Assembly: GCA_002898355.1 (NCBI GenBank)
Contig: BEHD01000017.1
Coordinates: 1-42,906, forward strand
From: an archaeon HR01
Lineage (GTDB): Archaea > Thermoproteota > Nitrososphaeria_A > Caldarchaeales > Caldarchaeaceae
DNA length: 42,906 nt
Reading direction: 5' to 3'
Below, piece after piece: positions 23,474-31,813 of this stretch (its first letter is position 1; the number at the start of each line of letters is the position of its first letter). A program made the position numbers and the translations under genes. The notes below the pieces were generated by a model. The model had not been told where the DNA came from. It ran no database searches and worked only from the letters and a program-made list of their open reading frames with translations.

Positions 23474-25255
23474 ATACCAGCCAAGGGTAAGATTATCTGG
23501 GTTGCGGGTCCAGCTGTTAGAGCTGACGGTATGATGGGCGCCAAAATGTATGAGACCGTCTACGTGGGTGAGGAGAAGCTGATAGGTGAGATAATCAAAC
23601 TCACCGGCGACGTGGCCTTCATCCAGGTATATGAGAATACCAGCGGTTTAAGACCTGGCGAGCCTGTGACAGCGACTGGCCGTCCTCTCTCGGTGGTCTT
23701 AGGCCCGGGGCTACTGGGCAGCGTCTACGACGGGGTCCAGAGACCCCTCAACAGGCTCGGCGAGATAAGCGGCGGCTTCATCAGGCGTGGGATACAGGTA
23801 GACCCTCTCGACAGAGGGAGGAGATGGCGTTTCATACCCTCGGCCAAGAAAGGGTCTGAGGTTGGCCCCGGCGATGTTCTGGGTGTTGTGCCGGAGACGC
23901 CGCTGGTGGAGACTAAGATTATGGTCCCGCCCGACATCCATCCAGGCAAGCTGTTGGAGATAGCCCCTGAGGGTGAGTATACCGTTGACGACCGAGTGGC
24001 TGTCATCGAGACGAGGTCGGGCAGGGTGGAGGTGGGCCTCTCACACATATGGCCGGTCAGGAGGGGGAGGCCCTTCAAGTCAAGGCTGAACCCCGAGGTC
24101 CCGCTCACTACGGGGCAGAGGGTCCTAGACACCTTCTTCCCCATGTCTAAGGGCGGCACAGCATGCATCCCAGGAGCCTTCGGGACAGGAAAGACCGTAA
24201 CCCTCCACCAGCTCGCCAAATGGAGCGATGCAAAGGTCATCTTCCATATCGGATGCGGTGAGAGGGGTAACGAGGAGTCTGAGGTCCTGACCGAGTTCCC
24301 ACATCTGGTTGACCCGTATTCTGGCAGGCCGCTTATGGAGAGGACCGTACTGGTGGCCAACACCAGCAACATGCCTGTAGCCGCTAGGGAGGCCAGTATA
24401 TACACCGGGGGCACCATGGCTGAGTATTTCCGTGACATGGGATACGATGTTTTGCTGGTGGCCGACTCGACCAGCAGGTGGGCTGAGGCTTTGAGGGAGA
24501 TAAGTGGGAGGCTGGAGGAGATGCCGGCGGAGGAGGGGTACCCCAGCTACCTGGCCAGCAGGCTTGCCGAGTTCTATGAGAGGGCTGGAAGAGTTGTCAC
24601 CCTAGGAAACCCGGAGAGGGTGGGAAGCGTAACCTTGGTAGGTGCGGTAAGCCCGCCTGGGGGTGACTTTACAGAGCCTGTCACCACACACACCATGCGC
24701 TTCATCAGAACCTTCTGGGCTCTCGACGCAAACCTTGCCTACACTAGGCACTACCCGGCAATCAACTGGATAAACTCCTACTCGGCATACGTGGAGACGG
24801 TGGCCAAGTGGTGGCATGAAAACGTAAGCCCTGAATGGGCTTCCCTGAGGGCTGAGGCCTATGGACTCCTGCAGAGGGAGGCGGACCTCCTCGAGCTGGT
24901 CAGACTCCTCGGGCCAGAGGCCCTGCCCGACGAGGAGAAGCTCATCCTCGATGTGGCCAGGATGATTAGGGAGGGGTTCCTCCAGCAGAGCGCCTACGAC
25001 GAGGTGGATGCCTACTGCCCACCCAAGAAACAGGTTAAGCTCCTCAGCCTCTTCGTCCTATTCCATAAGCTGGCGAGGGAGGCTCTAGCCCGTGGTGTGC
25101 CGTTGAAGGATATCCGCTCCCTACCCGTCATACCCAAGATAATCAGGGCGAAGTATGAGATAAGGAACGACGCCCTCGAGGAGCTGGATAGGCTGGCTCA
25201 GACTGTTCGGGAGGCTTTCGAACATCTTGAGCTGGCTCCCCAGATTTCGGGGTGA
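23474..25255 (+). CDS. atpA: A-type ATP synthase catalytic subunit A, apparent ATA start
   Basis: This is the catalytic subunit of the archaeal A1Ao ATP synthase. The P-loop GAFGTGKT lies at about residues 234-241, with the A-subunit insertion region before it ([18 protein letters not shown]) and [20 protein letters not shown] after it. The first ATG in frame (23531) would cut off [16 protein letters not shown], the conserved first beta strand of the family. The frame is open upstream to a TGA at 23465-23467, and between them there is no ATG, GTG or TTG. An ATA at 23474 stands exactly where Met is expected (then PAKGKIIW), with GGTGAGGGGAG just before it. I therefore place the start there; a sequencing error of ATG to ATA is the alternative. 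No intein is present. Confidence 0.9.
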   Translation: MPAKGKIIWVAGPAVRADGMMGAKMYETVYVGEEKLIGEIIKLTGDVAFIQVYENTSGLRPGEPVTATGRPLSVVLGPGLLGSVYDGVQRPLNRLGEISGGFIRRGIQVDPLDRGRRWRFIPSAKKGSEVGPGDVLGVVPETPLVETKIMVPPDIHPGKLLEIAPEGEYTVDDRVAVIETRSGRVEVGLSHIWPVRRGRPFKSRLNPEVPLTTGQRVLDTFFPMSKGGTACIPGAFGTGKTVTLHQLAKWSDAKVIFHIGCGERGNEESEVLTEFPHLVDPYSGRPLMERTVLVANTSNMPVAAREASIYTGGTMAEYFRDMGYDVLLVADSTSRWAEALREISGRLEEMPAEEGYPSYLASRLAEFYERAGRVVTLGNPERVGSVTLVGAVSPPGGDFTEPVTTHTMRFIRTFWALDANLAYTRHYPAINWINSYSAYVETVAKWWHENVSPEWASLRAEAYGLLQREADLLELVRLLGPEALPDEEKLILDVARMIREGFLQQSAYDEVDAYCPPKKQVKLLSLFVLFHKLAREALARGVPLKDIRSLPVIPKIIRAKYEIRNDALEELDRLAQTVREAFEHLELAPQISG

Positions 25256-25260
25256 GGAAG

Positions 25261-26652
25261 ATGGCTGTGGAGCGTGGAGTAGAGTATACATCGATAACAG
25301 AGGTTAAAGGCCCTCTCATGGTGGTGGGAGGCGTCTCAGGCGTCTCCTACGACGAGCTGGTGGAGGTTGAGACGAGCTCCGGTGAGAGGAGGCTGGGGAG
25401 GGTGATTGAGGTGGGTGAGGGAAGGGCTGTGGTGCAGATATTCGAGGGCACCCAGGGCTTGGGCATAGAGGGGACGAGGGCCAGATTCCTGGGGAGAACC
25501 CTTCAGATCGGGGTCTCCACCGATATGCTGGGGAGGATCTTCGACGGCCTAGGACGGCCGCTGGACGGCCTCCCAGAGCCTGTGGCCGAAGAGGAGAGGG
25601 ATGTCAACGGAGAACCCATCAACCCCGAGAGGAGGGACTACCCGTCAGACTTCATCCAGACCGGTATATCAGCCATAGACGGGATGAACAGCCTAGTCAG
25701 GGGGCAGAAGCTCCCCATCTTCTCCGGTGCAGGCCTACCCCACAACATGCTGGCCGCCCAGATAGCTAGGCAGGCCACTGTGCCGGGTAAGGAGGAGGAG
25801 TTCGCCGTCATCTTTGCGGCTGTGGGGGTCCAGAACGATGAGGCACGATTCTTCAGACAGAGCCTTGAGGAGAGCGGGGCCATCATCAGGAGCGCCCTCT
25901 TCCTCAACCTGGCCGACGACCCAGCCATAGAGAGGATAGTGACACCTCGGATAGCCCTCACACTCGCCGAATACCTGGCCTTCCAGCAGGGATACCACGT
26001 CCTGGTGATAATCACTGATATGACCAACTATGCCGAGGCGTTGAGGGAGATAAGCGCTGCCAGGGAGGAGGTCCCAGGTCGGAAGGGATATCCAGGCTAC
26101 ATGTATACGGACCTCGCATCCATCTACGAGAGGGCTGGCCGCATACGTGGCTTGAAGGGTAGCCTCACCCAGATGCCCATCCTCAGCATGCCCAGCGACG
26201 ATATCACCCACCCCATACCCGACCTGACAGGCTACATCACCGAGGGCCAGATAGTCCTCTCCAGGGACCTCTACAGGAAGGGCATCTATCCGCCGGTGAA
26301 CGTGTTGATGAGCCTCAGCAGGCTTATGGGGCCGGGAATCATATCGCAGAAGAGGACGAGGCCAGACCATGGAGACGTCAGCAACCAGCTCTACGCCTCC
26401 TACTCTAGGGCCGTCCAGCTCCGCTCCCTAGCGGAGATTGTGGGGAGGTCCGGACTCTCGGAGACAGACCTCAAATACCTCGAGTTCGGAGACCTCTTCG
26501 AGCAGAGGTTCCTTAAGCAGCAGTATACCGAGAACAGAACCCTTGACAGGACCCTTGAGATTGCGTGGGACATACTATCCACACTCCCTGAGGCTGAGCT
26601 GACCAAGATTAAGGAGGAGCATATCAGGAAATATTACAGGCCCAAAGTCTGA
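25261..26652 (+). CDS. atpB: A-type ATP synthase subunit B
   Basis: This non-catalytic nucleotide-binding subunit alternates with A in the A1 head. The family pattern is clear: [73 protein letters not shown], with the P-loop replaced as usual in B subunits, then [21 protein letters not shown] chose the ATG at 25261, preceded by GGTGAGGAAG. The GTG at 25252 overlaps the atpA stop and is possible. The C, D, E, F, I and K subunit genes are not in the window; the next gene is an MFS transporter, so A and B form an isolated pair here. Confidence 0.96.
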   Translation: MAVERGVEYTSITEVKGPLMVVGGVSGVSYDELVEVETSSGERRLGRVIEVGEGRAVVQIFEGTQGLGIEGTRARFLGRTLQIGVSTDMLGRIFDGLGRPLDGLPEPVAEEERDVNGEPINPERRDYPSDFIQTGISAIDGMNSLVRGQKLPIFSGAGLPHNMLAAQIARQATVPGKEEEFAVIFAAVGVQNDEARFFRQSLEESGAIIRSALFLNLADDPAIERIVTPRIALTLAEYLAFQQGYHVLVIITDMTNYAEALREISAAREEVPGRKGYPGYMYTDLASIYERAGRIRGLKGSLTQMPILSMPSDDITHPIPDLTGYITEGQIVLSRDLYRKGIYPPVNVLMSLSRLMGPGIISQKRTRPDHGDVSNQLYASYSRAVQLRSLAEIVGRSGLSETDLKYLEFGDLFEQRFLKQQYTENRTLDRTLEIAWDILSTLPEAELTKIKEEHIRKYYRPKV

Positions 26653-26665
26653 GCCGGCGACCCAG

Positions 26666-27820
26666 TTGGTTAACCGCTGGACTGTGCTAACCTGGCTATT
26701 CGCAGGCAGGATTATCTATACAATCAACTGGGTGGCCATATCGCCAGCCCTACCCCTCATAGCTAGAGACCTCAACCTCCAGCTTACAGACCTGGGGCTG
26801 ATAGGAACATCCTTCCTCATAGGCATAGGCCTTTTCCAGATACCTTCAGGGGTTCTAGCCGCCAAGATGGGTGCGAGACGGGTCTCGCTAGCCGGGTTAG
26901 GCCTCTCCTCCCTCTTCTCAGCCCTCTCAGCTGTCGCACCAAGCTTCGAGCTTTTACTCGCCACGAGGTTTGCAGCCGGAGCTTTTATGGCCCTCTTCTT
27001 CGGCCCCGGCATAAGCCTCTTCTCACCCCTCTTCGGCCAGAGGGAGAGGGGGCTTGCCCTAGGTATCTATAACATGGGCTTCCACGTGGGCAGCCTTATG
27101 GCCTTGGGTGGCTGGTCCCAAGTCATAGACTCGGTGGGCTGGCGTACCGCAGTGCTGATACCAGGCCTTTTGGGCGTTGCTATAACAGCGCCTACAGCCT
27201 TCACCACTAGGGGTCTGGGGGAGGCTAGGGATGAAGGCCCTTACCTGCCGAAGGTTAGGTTCATACTCGGGGATAGGGACATATGGCTCCTAGCTATAGC
27301 CCTGACAATAAGCGGTGGAACATGGTATGCTGTAACACAGTTCGGCGTCCTATATCTCACCTCGGAGTCAGGCCTCACCATAGGGGCGGCCGGGCTACTT
27401 GTGGCTTTGATGTCTCTCGGGAGCGTTCTAGGCTCACCCCTCTCCGGGAAGCTCTACGATATCTCCAAGTCGAAGGTTCACCTCCTAATGGCTGTGGACC
27501 TAGGCCTGGCACTCGGCCTCGGCGCTCTGGTGGTGAGGCATGTCATCATCTTCGGAGCCTCCATGTTCCTCCTCGGCCTCCTCTACACATCCTCCTTCAC
27601 CATAGCCTACCTACTCCCCATGCAGTACAGACACATAGACGGCAGGTACACAGCTCTAGCCATAGGTATGATAAACGGTGTCCAGCTCCTGGGAGGAGCA
27701 GTATTCCCACCCCTCTTCGCAGTCATGGTCCATCTGATGGGGTACACCTTTTCATGGGGTGTTATGGGTTTGATGGCTTTGGCCGCCCTACCATTCATCT
27801 ACAGGCTTAGGGAGCCCTAA
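26666..27820 (+). CDS. Major facilitator superfamily transporter
   Basis: This 384-residue membrane protein has about 12 hydrophobic segments in two halves. MFS hallmarks are visible in the first half: the loop 2-3 signature-like GVLAAKMGARRVSLAGLGL, and ALGIYNMGFHVGSLMALGGW in the region of helices 4-5. The second half repeats the pattern with GSPLSGKLYDISKSKVHLLM. The start is a TTG 13 bp after the atpB stop, with no clear Shine-Dalgarno; a GTG six codons further in is possible. The substrate cannot be deduced. It may be co-transcribed with atpAB but has no obvious link to the ATP synthase. Confidence 0.85.
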   Translation: MVNRWTVLTWLFAGRIIYTINWVAISPALPLIARDLNLQLTDLGLIGTSFLIGIGLFQIPSGVLAAKMGARRVSLAGLGLSSLFSALSAVAPSFELLLATRFAAGAFMALFFGPGISLFSPLFGQRERGLALGIYNMGFHVGSLMALGGWSQVIDSVGWRTAVLIPGLLGVAITAPTAFTTRGLGEARDEGPYLPKVRFILGDRDIWLLAIALTISGGTWYAVTQFGVLYLTSESGLTIGAAGLLVALMSLGSVLGSPLSGKLYDISKSKVHLLMAVDLGLALGLGALVVRHVIIFGASMFLLGLLYTSSFTIAYLLPMQYRHIDGRYTALAIGMINGVQLLGGAVFPPLFAVMVHLMGYTFSWGVMGLMALAALPFIYRLREP

Positions 27821-27841
27821 TCTACACCACTGGGAAGTGGT

Positions 27842-27855
27842 TAAAAACATATATG
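27842..27855 (+). promoter_or_regulatory. TATA box of the PNPOx-UbiA pair
   Basis: TAAAAACATATATG is centred about 28 bp before the ATG at 27878. The gene is probably leaderless. Confidence 0.5.
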
Positions 27856-27877
27856 GGGGGCTCGAGCCAGTAATTCC

Positions 27878-28351
27878 ATGGTAAACGCAGATGAGGTGAG
27901 GGAGGTCCTAGACGGCGCCCTCGTATCGGTCCTCTCCTACGATGATGGCTCCGGCGGCGTCAGCTCCCACCCCATGCTGCCCCTCTACAACCCCGAGAAT
28001 AAGAAGCTCTACTTCACATCCAGCATACTCTTCAGCAGGAAGATTCAGAAGATAAAGCGGAACCCAAAAGTTTCAGTCATCTTTACAGGGAGGAACTTCA
28101 TCAGGGCGTCCAAATACCATGTTGTCCTGGTGAGGGGGGACGCCAAGATCTATGAGAAGGACCTGCACGAGGGGTGGGAGTGGCTTCTAAGCCTATGGCG
28201 TAAGAAGGAGCCGTATATTGATGCTTTTCTCAAGCAGAGGATAGCGCTCCCCCTCTTCTGGGAGCGGGCGGTCATCGAGGTTACTCCTGCTGAGACCCTG
28301 GTCTGGGAGGGCGGCGATACATCGAGGGAGCCTGTGAAGGTGATGCTATGA
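27878..28351 (+). CDS. PNPOx-like split-barrel flavin-binding protein
   Basis: This 157-residue protein has the FMN-binding split-barrel fold of the pyridoxamine-phosphate-oxidase superfamily. Visible pattern: ALVSVLSYDDGSGGVSSHPM (barrel strands 1-2), KKLYFTSSILFSRKIQKIKR, then NPKVSVIFTGRN, which fits the phosphate-binding N-P-x-V turn common in the family. Members bind FMN, F420 or heme and catalyse varied redox reactions, so the cofactor and substrate are unknown. It overlaps the next gene by 4 bp (ATGA), and that gene begins with a second domain of the same kind. The two probably form one complex. Confidence 0.78.
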   Translation: MVNADEVREVLDGALVSVLSYDDGSGGVSSHPMLPLYNPENKKLYFTSSILFSRKIQKIKRNPKVSVIFTGRNFIRASKYHVVLVRGDAKIYEKDLHEGWEWLLSLWRKKEPYIDAFLKQRIALPLFWERAVIEVTPAETLVWEGGDTSREPVKVML

Positions 28352-29670
28352 CCTCTCTGGAGGAGATAAAGAGCTTCAGCGAATGCATCGTCTCCTTCAT
28401 GGGCCCGGACGGATACCCCTACAGCTACCCCACAAACTTCACAGTGGAAGACGGCGAGATATATGTTGGGAAGTCATCCCTCACACCAAGGGATGGAAGG
28501 GTAACGCTAACCTTCAACCACATAACCCCACTCCCCTCCGGCGGATACACCGACAGGCGATATGTGACGGTGAAGGGTGTGGCCTCGGATGCCGGTGGAA
28601 GGCTAAGGGTTGCCGTTGAAAAAATATATGGATGGGATGAGAAGAAGACACCCTTCCCAGAATACTGTGAGATTTCCGTACCCCAGTCCCGTAGATATGT
28701 GGAGGAGCTGGTGAAGACTTACGGCCCGAAGGCTAGGCCGAAGATGTCCATCCCATCGCTCCTCTTCAGGTCCACACGTTTCCCCTTCCTAGTAGCCACA
28801 GCAACACCAGTCCTGATAGCTAACATGCTGGCATTATACGCGGGAAGGTTCGACCCCACACTGTTTCTGCTCACCCTAGTAGGGGCCAGCCTAATCCATC
28901 TAGGCCTCAACATGAGCAACGACTACTTCGACACCAAGCTCGGAGCCGACAACATCAACAGGACGCCGACACCCTTCAGCGGAGGCTCCCGCGTCCTGCA
29001 GTACGGCCTGCTGACTCCGTCGGCGGTGGCGGGACTGTTCACACTTTTCTACATCGCCGGAGGCCTGATAGGCATCTATCTCGCAGTACTCCGGGGCCCG
29101 ATACCCATCCTCTCCATTCTGGCAGCGGGTGTTCTGATAAGCATCCTTTACACGGCTCCGCCGGTCAAGCTGGCCTACAGGGGTCTCGGAGAGATAGCTG
29201 TGGCTGTGGGATTTGGGCCTGTAATAGTGTTGGGCAGCTACTATGTCCAGACTCAGGAGCTGACCCTTTCAGCCCTCCTGGCCTCGATACCGATAGGGAT
29301 ATTCATAGCCCTAATTCTCTACATCAACCAGATCCCCGACGCACCCTACGACCTTGCGGCTGGTAAGAGGACACTTGTCACGAGGCTTAGCAGGGAGGGT
29401 GTGATCAACCTCTACAAGGCCCTACTTGCAGTCTCATACCTCTTCATAGCCATACCCGCAGCGGCAGGGCTCGCCCCACCCACAGCAGCCATAGCTCTGG
29501 CCACAATACCTATGGCAGCCAAGACCGTGAGGATGGTTAGGGAGAACTACGGCAACCCCTACATGATGATACCCGCCATGGGAGCCAACATAAGACTCGC
29601 CACATGGACAGGCCTTCTCCACGCCCTAGGTTTCACCCTCGGAGCCCTCGCAAGAATCGTCGCCGCATAA
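28348..29670 (+). CDS. Fusion of PNPOx-like flavin domain with UbiA-family prenyltransferase
   Basis: This 440-residue protein has two parts. Residues 1 to about 140 resemble a PNPOx-type split barrel (CIVSFMGPDGYPYSYPTNF, then DRRYVTVKGVASDAGG). Residues from about 150 to the end are a UbiA prenyltransferase with about eight or nine membrane segments. The two acidic motifs that bind the Mg-diphosphate are present: N191-D-Y-F-D195 and the NQIPDAPYD motif (about 327-335), the latter followed by KRTLVTRLSR. The prenyltransferase half looks most like MenA-type enzymes, which attach a polyprenyl chain to a quinone precursor. Soluble flavin domains are not the usual partner, so this may act in quinone or other prenyl-lipid synthesis with a reduction step. 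Confidence 0.85.
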   Translation: MTSLEEIKSFSECIVSFMGPDGYPYSYPTNFTVEDGEIYVGKSSLTPRDGRVTLTFNHITPLPSGGYTDRRYVTVKGVASDAGGRLRVAVEKIYGWDEKKTPFPEYCEISVPQSRRYVEELVKTYGPKARPKMSIPSLLFRSTRFPFLVATATPVLIANMLALYAGRFDPTLFLLTLVGASLIHLGLNMSNDYFDTKLGADNINRTPTPFSGGSRVLQYGLLTPSAVAGLFTLFYIAGGLIGIYLAVLRGPIPILSILAAGVLISILYTAPPVKLAYRGLGEIAVAVGFGPVIVLGSYYVQTQELTLSALLASIPIGIFIALILYINQIPDAPYDLAAGKRTLVTRLSREGVINLYKALLAVSYLFIAIPAAAGLAPPTAAIALATIPMAAKTVRMVRENYGNPYMMIPAMGANIRLATWTGLLHALGFTLGALARIVAA

Positions 29671-29672
29671 AG

Positions 29673-29680
29673 CTATAAAG
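29673..29680 (+). promoter_or_regulatory. TATA box of the carbamoyltransferase-PLP enzyme operon
   Basis: CTATAAAG is centred 24-25 bp before the ATG at 29701. This marks the start of a new transcription unit. Confidence 0.5.
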
Positions 29681-29700
29681 GAGGCGATGGAAGGTAGTCC

Positions 29701-30771
29701 ATGGCTAATAGGGGAAAGCCGGCATATGTTGGGAAGATGGCTGGGAGGCATTTCCTCAACACCAACGACTTCAGCCAGAGGGAGATCAGCGACATATTGA
29801 GGGCTGCCAGGGATTTGAGGGAGAAGTTCAGGAGGGGGAGGCCCACCAACTACCTACCAGGCAAAACCCTCTTCATGCTCTTCTACAACAGGTCCCTGAG
29901 GACTCGGAACTCCTTCGAAGCGGGAATATACCAGCTGGGGGGCCACGCCCATTTCCTCAGCCCCTCCGACGTATACACACCAACCCTCCCCGAGGATATG
30001 ATACCCTACCAGACAGAGTCCATCGCCGATGTCTCAAGGGTGTTGTCGAGATATGGGGATGCGGTAGCCATCAGAATCTATGGTGACGCAGCCAAATGGC
30101 ATATAGGACGTGGCCACAAGGTGATTAGGGAGTTCGCCAGATGGAGCAGCATACCGGTCTTAAACATGGAGGACGATATCTACCACCCATTCCAGGCCCT
30201 GGCCGACATGATGGCGATAACCGATGTGGCTCCCAAGCCGCAGGGAAAGAAGTTCGTGGTATCCTACGCATATTCGGGGGGGCTAAAGCCCCTGGCGGTC
30301 CCTCAGAGCTGCATCCTGATAGGAACCCAGTTTGGCATGGATGTGGTCCTTGCCCATCCACCAGGTTTCGAGCTGGAGGACCATGTGATAGAGGCCTGCC
30401 GTAGAAACGTAGAGCAATACGGCGGGAGCTTCACCATAACCAACAATATGAGGGAGGCCTTCGAGGGGGCCGACTTTGTCTATCCGAAGGCATGGTCGCC
30501 TAAGAAATTCTTCCCACCATACAACAGCGCAGTGGACAAGGAGGGTGCGGCCAGATATCAGGACGGCTTCAAGGACTGGATATGCACCCCGGAGCTGATG
30601 GACCTGACGAATAGGGGGAGATACATGCACTGCGGGCCGGCTGACAGGGGTCAGGAGGTGGTGGATGAAGTGATCGACAACGATAGGTACTCCCTCTATT
30701 TCCAGCAGGCTGAGAACAGGCTCCACGTTCAGAAGGCCGTTATGTCCATGGTTATGGTCCGAGGAAGATGA
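29701..30771 (+). CDS. Carbamoyltransferase 1, YgeW / N-acylornithine transcarbamylase type
   Basis: This cytosolic enzyme transfers a carbamoyl group between carbamoyl phosphate and an amine. The carbamoyl-phosphate sites are present: SLRTR (65-69, a variant of STRTR) and HPFQ (162-165). The C-terminal half reads like YgeW and the knotted N-acylornithine transcarbamylases: GTQFGMDVVLAHPPGFEL, EGADFVYPKAWSPKKF, HCGPADRGQE (310-319) and QAENRLHVQ (336-344). It lacks the ornithine-binding SMG pattern of ordinary ornithine carbamoyltransferase. It is coupled by a 4-bp ATGA overlap to a PLP enzyme, and carbamate kinase lies 3.4 kb away, which favours a catabolic direction (ureido compound plus phosphate to carbamoyl phosphate). 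An acylornithine role in arginine synthesis is the alternative. Confidence 0.85.
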   Translation: MANRGKPAYVGKMAGRHFLNTNDFSQREISDILRAARDLREKFRRGRPTNYLPGKTLFMLFYNRSLRTRNSFEAGIYQLGGHAHFLSPSDVYTPTLPEDMIPYQTESIADVSRVLSRYGDAVAIRIYGDAAKWHIGRGHKVIREFARWSSIPVLNMEDDIYHPFQALADMMAITDVAPKPQGKKFVVSYAYSGGLKPLAVPQSCILIGTQFGMDVVLAHPPGFELEDHVIEACRRNVEQYGGSFTITNNMREAFEGADFVYPKAWSPKKFFPPYNSAVDKEGAARYQDGFKDWICTPELMDLTNRGRYMHCGPADRGQEVVDEVIDNDRYSLYFQQAENRLHVQKAVMSMVMVRGR

Positions 30772-31796
30772 AGGTGGCCGACGACATTCTGGAGTGTGTG
30801 GGCAACACCCCCATAGTCAAGCTCTCACGAATCACCGAGGCTGAAGGGGTGGATGTCGAGATACTGGCCAAGCTGGAGTTCTACAACCCCTCGGGAAGCC
30901 TGAAAGACAGGATATACAGGGAGATGATATCCAAGGCGATAGAGAGGGGTGAGCTGAGGGATGGGATGGAGATATTGGAGGTCTCCACAGGGAACGCTGG
31001 AATAGCCTGCAGCTTTGTGGGAACTCACCTAGGCTACAGGGTCACGATAGTGATGCCTGAGGGGATGAGTGAAGAGAGAAAACAGCTCATCAAAGCCTTT
31101 GGCGGCAGCCTCATATTCACCCCCGGCGGTGAGAGCGACGTCGACCTAAGCCTCAAGAAGGCCGAATCCATGATCCGGTCAAACCCGGGTAGATACTGGT
31201 TCCCCAACCAGTTCACCAACCCCGACAACATACAGGCCCACATCAAAACCACGGGGCCGGAGCTATGGGAGCAGACAGGTGGGAGGCTGGACTGCTTCGT
31301 CATGTCCCAGGGCTCGGGTGGGACAGTATCAGGGGCTGGGAGATTTCTAAAGGACAAGTCATCCAGCATTAAGGTCTACACGGTGGAGCCCAGCGAGGCG
31401 GCTGTTATCTCCGATGGTAGGTGGGGCTCCCACAGGATAGAGGGGATAGGTGACGGCTTCATACCCCGCAACCTAGACCTCAGCGTCTTGGACGGCGTGG
31501 TCACGGTCTCCTCGGATGAGGCTGTGGAGATGACCAGGCGTCTAGCCCGTCTCGAAGGCGTCTTCTGCGGTATATCGTCGGGCTGTAACGTGGCCGCAGC
31601 CCTAAAGATAGCTAGGAAGAAGCCTGAGATTAGGAGGATAGTTACCGTGATATGTGACTCGGGCAACCGATACCTGTCTACGAAGGTCTTCGGCCCGGGG
31701 AAGAAGTCCCCAATACCTGAGAGGGAGCACCCCTTAGACGAATACACCAGGTCTGTAAGGGAGAGATATCTCGCCAAGCTGGAGATAATACGCTAA
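30768..31796 (+). CDS. PLP-dependent fold-type II enzyme, cysteine synthase family
   Basis: This 342-residue member of the CysK/CBS family has the N-terminal VGNTPIVKLSRI, the PLP lysine K46 in NPSGSLKDR, the asparagine loop STGNAGIA (73-80), and the phosphate-binding GSGGTVSG (182-189). The C-terminal region has FCGISSGCNVAAALKIA and ICDSGNRYLST, typical of O-acetylserine sulfhydrylases. Its start overlaps the carbamoyltransferase stop by 4 bp, so both are made from one message. In the bacterial yge cluster a carbamoyltransferase (YgeW) is likewise next to a fold-II PLP enzyme (YgeX, 2,3-diaminopropionate ammonia-lyase). I infer an analogous beta-elimination on a diamino or ureido-amino acid, but cysteine synthesis cannot be excluded. 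It converges on the LLM gene. Confidence 0.85.
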   Translation: MKVADDILECVGNTPIVKLSRITEAEGVDVEILAKLEFYNPSGSLKDRIYREMISKAIERGELRDGMEILEVSTGNAGIACSFVGTHLGYRVTIVMPEGMSEERKQLIKAFGGSLIFTPGGESDVDLSLKKAESMIRSNPGRYWFPNQFTNPDNIQAHIKTTGPELWEQTGGRLDCFVMSQGSGGTVSGAGRFLKDKSSSIKVYTVEPSEAAVISDGRWGSHRIEGIGDGFIPRNLDLSVLDGVVTVSSDEAVEMTRRLARLEGVFCGISSGCNVAAALKIARKKPEIRRIVTVICDSGNRYLSTKVFGPGKKSPIPEREHPLDEYTRSVRERYLAKLEIIR

Positions 31797-31813
31797 ACCA
31801 GTGGGCGTAGCAC

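Noticed and set aside
23531-23533. ATG 23531 as the start of ATP synthase subunit A
   Set aside because: It would remove about 19 conserved residues that are clearly encoded in the same frame upstream.
25735-26370. 211-codon open frame on the minus strand inside atpB
   Set aside because: It lies wholly opposite a highly conserved gene, and its translation (many His, Leu, Gly) looks like a codon-bias shadow. The same applies to the frames at 23725-24438 and 7718-8254.
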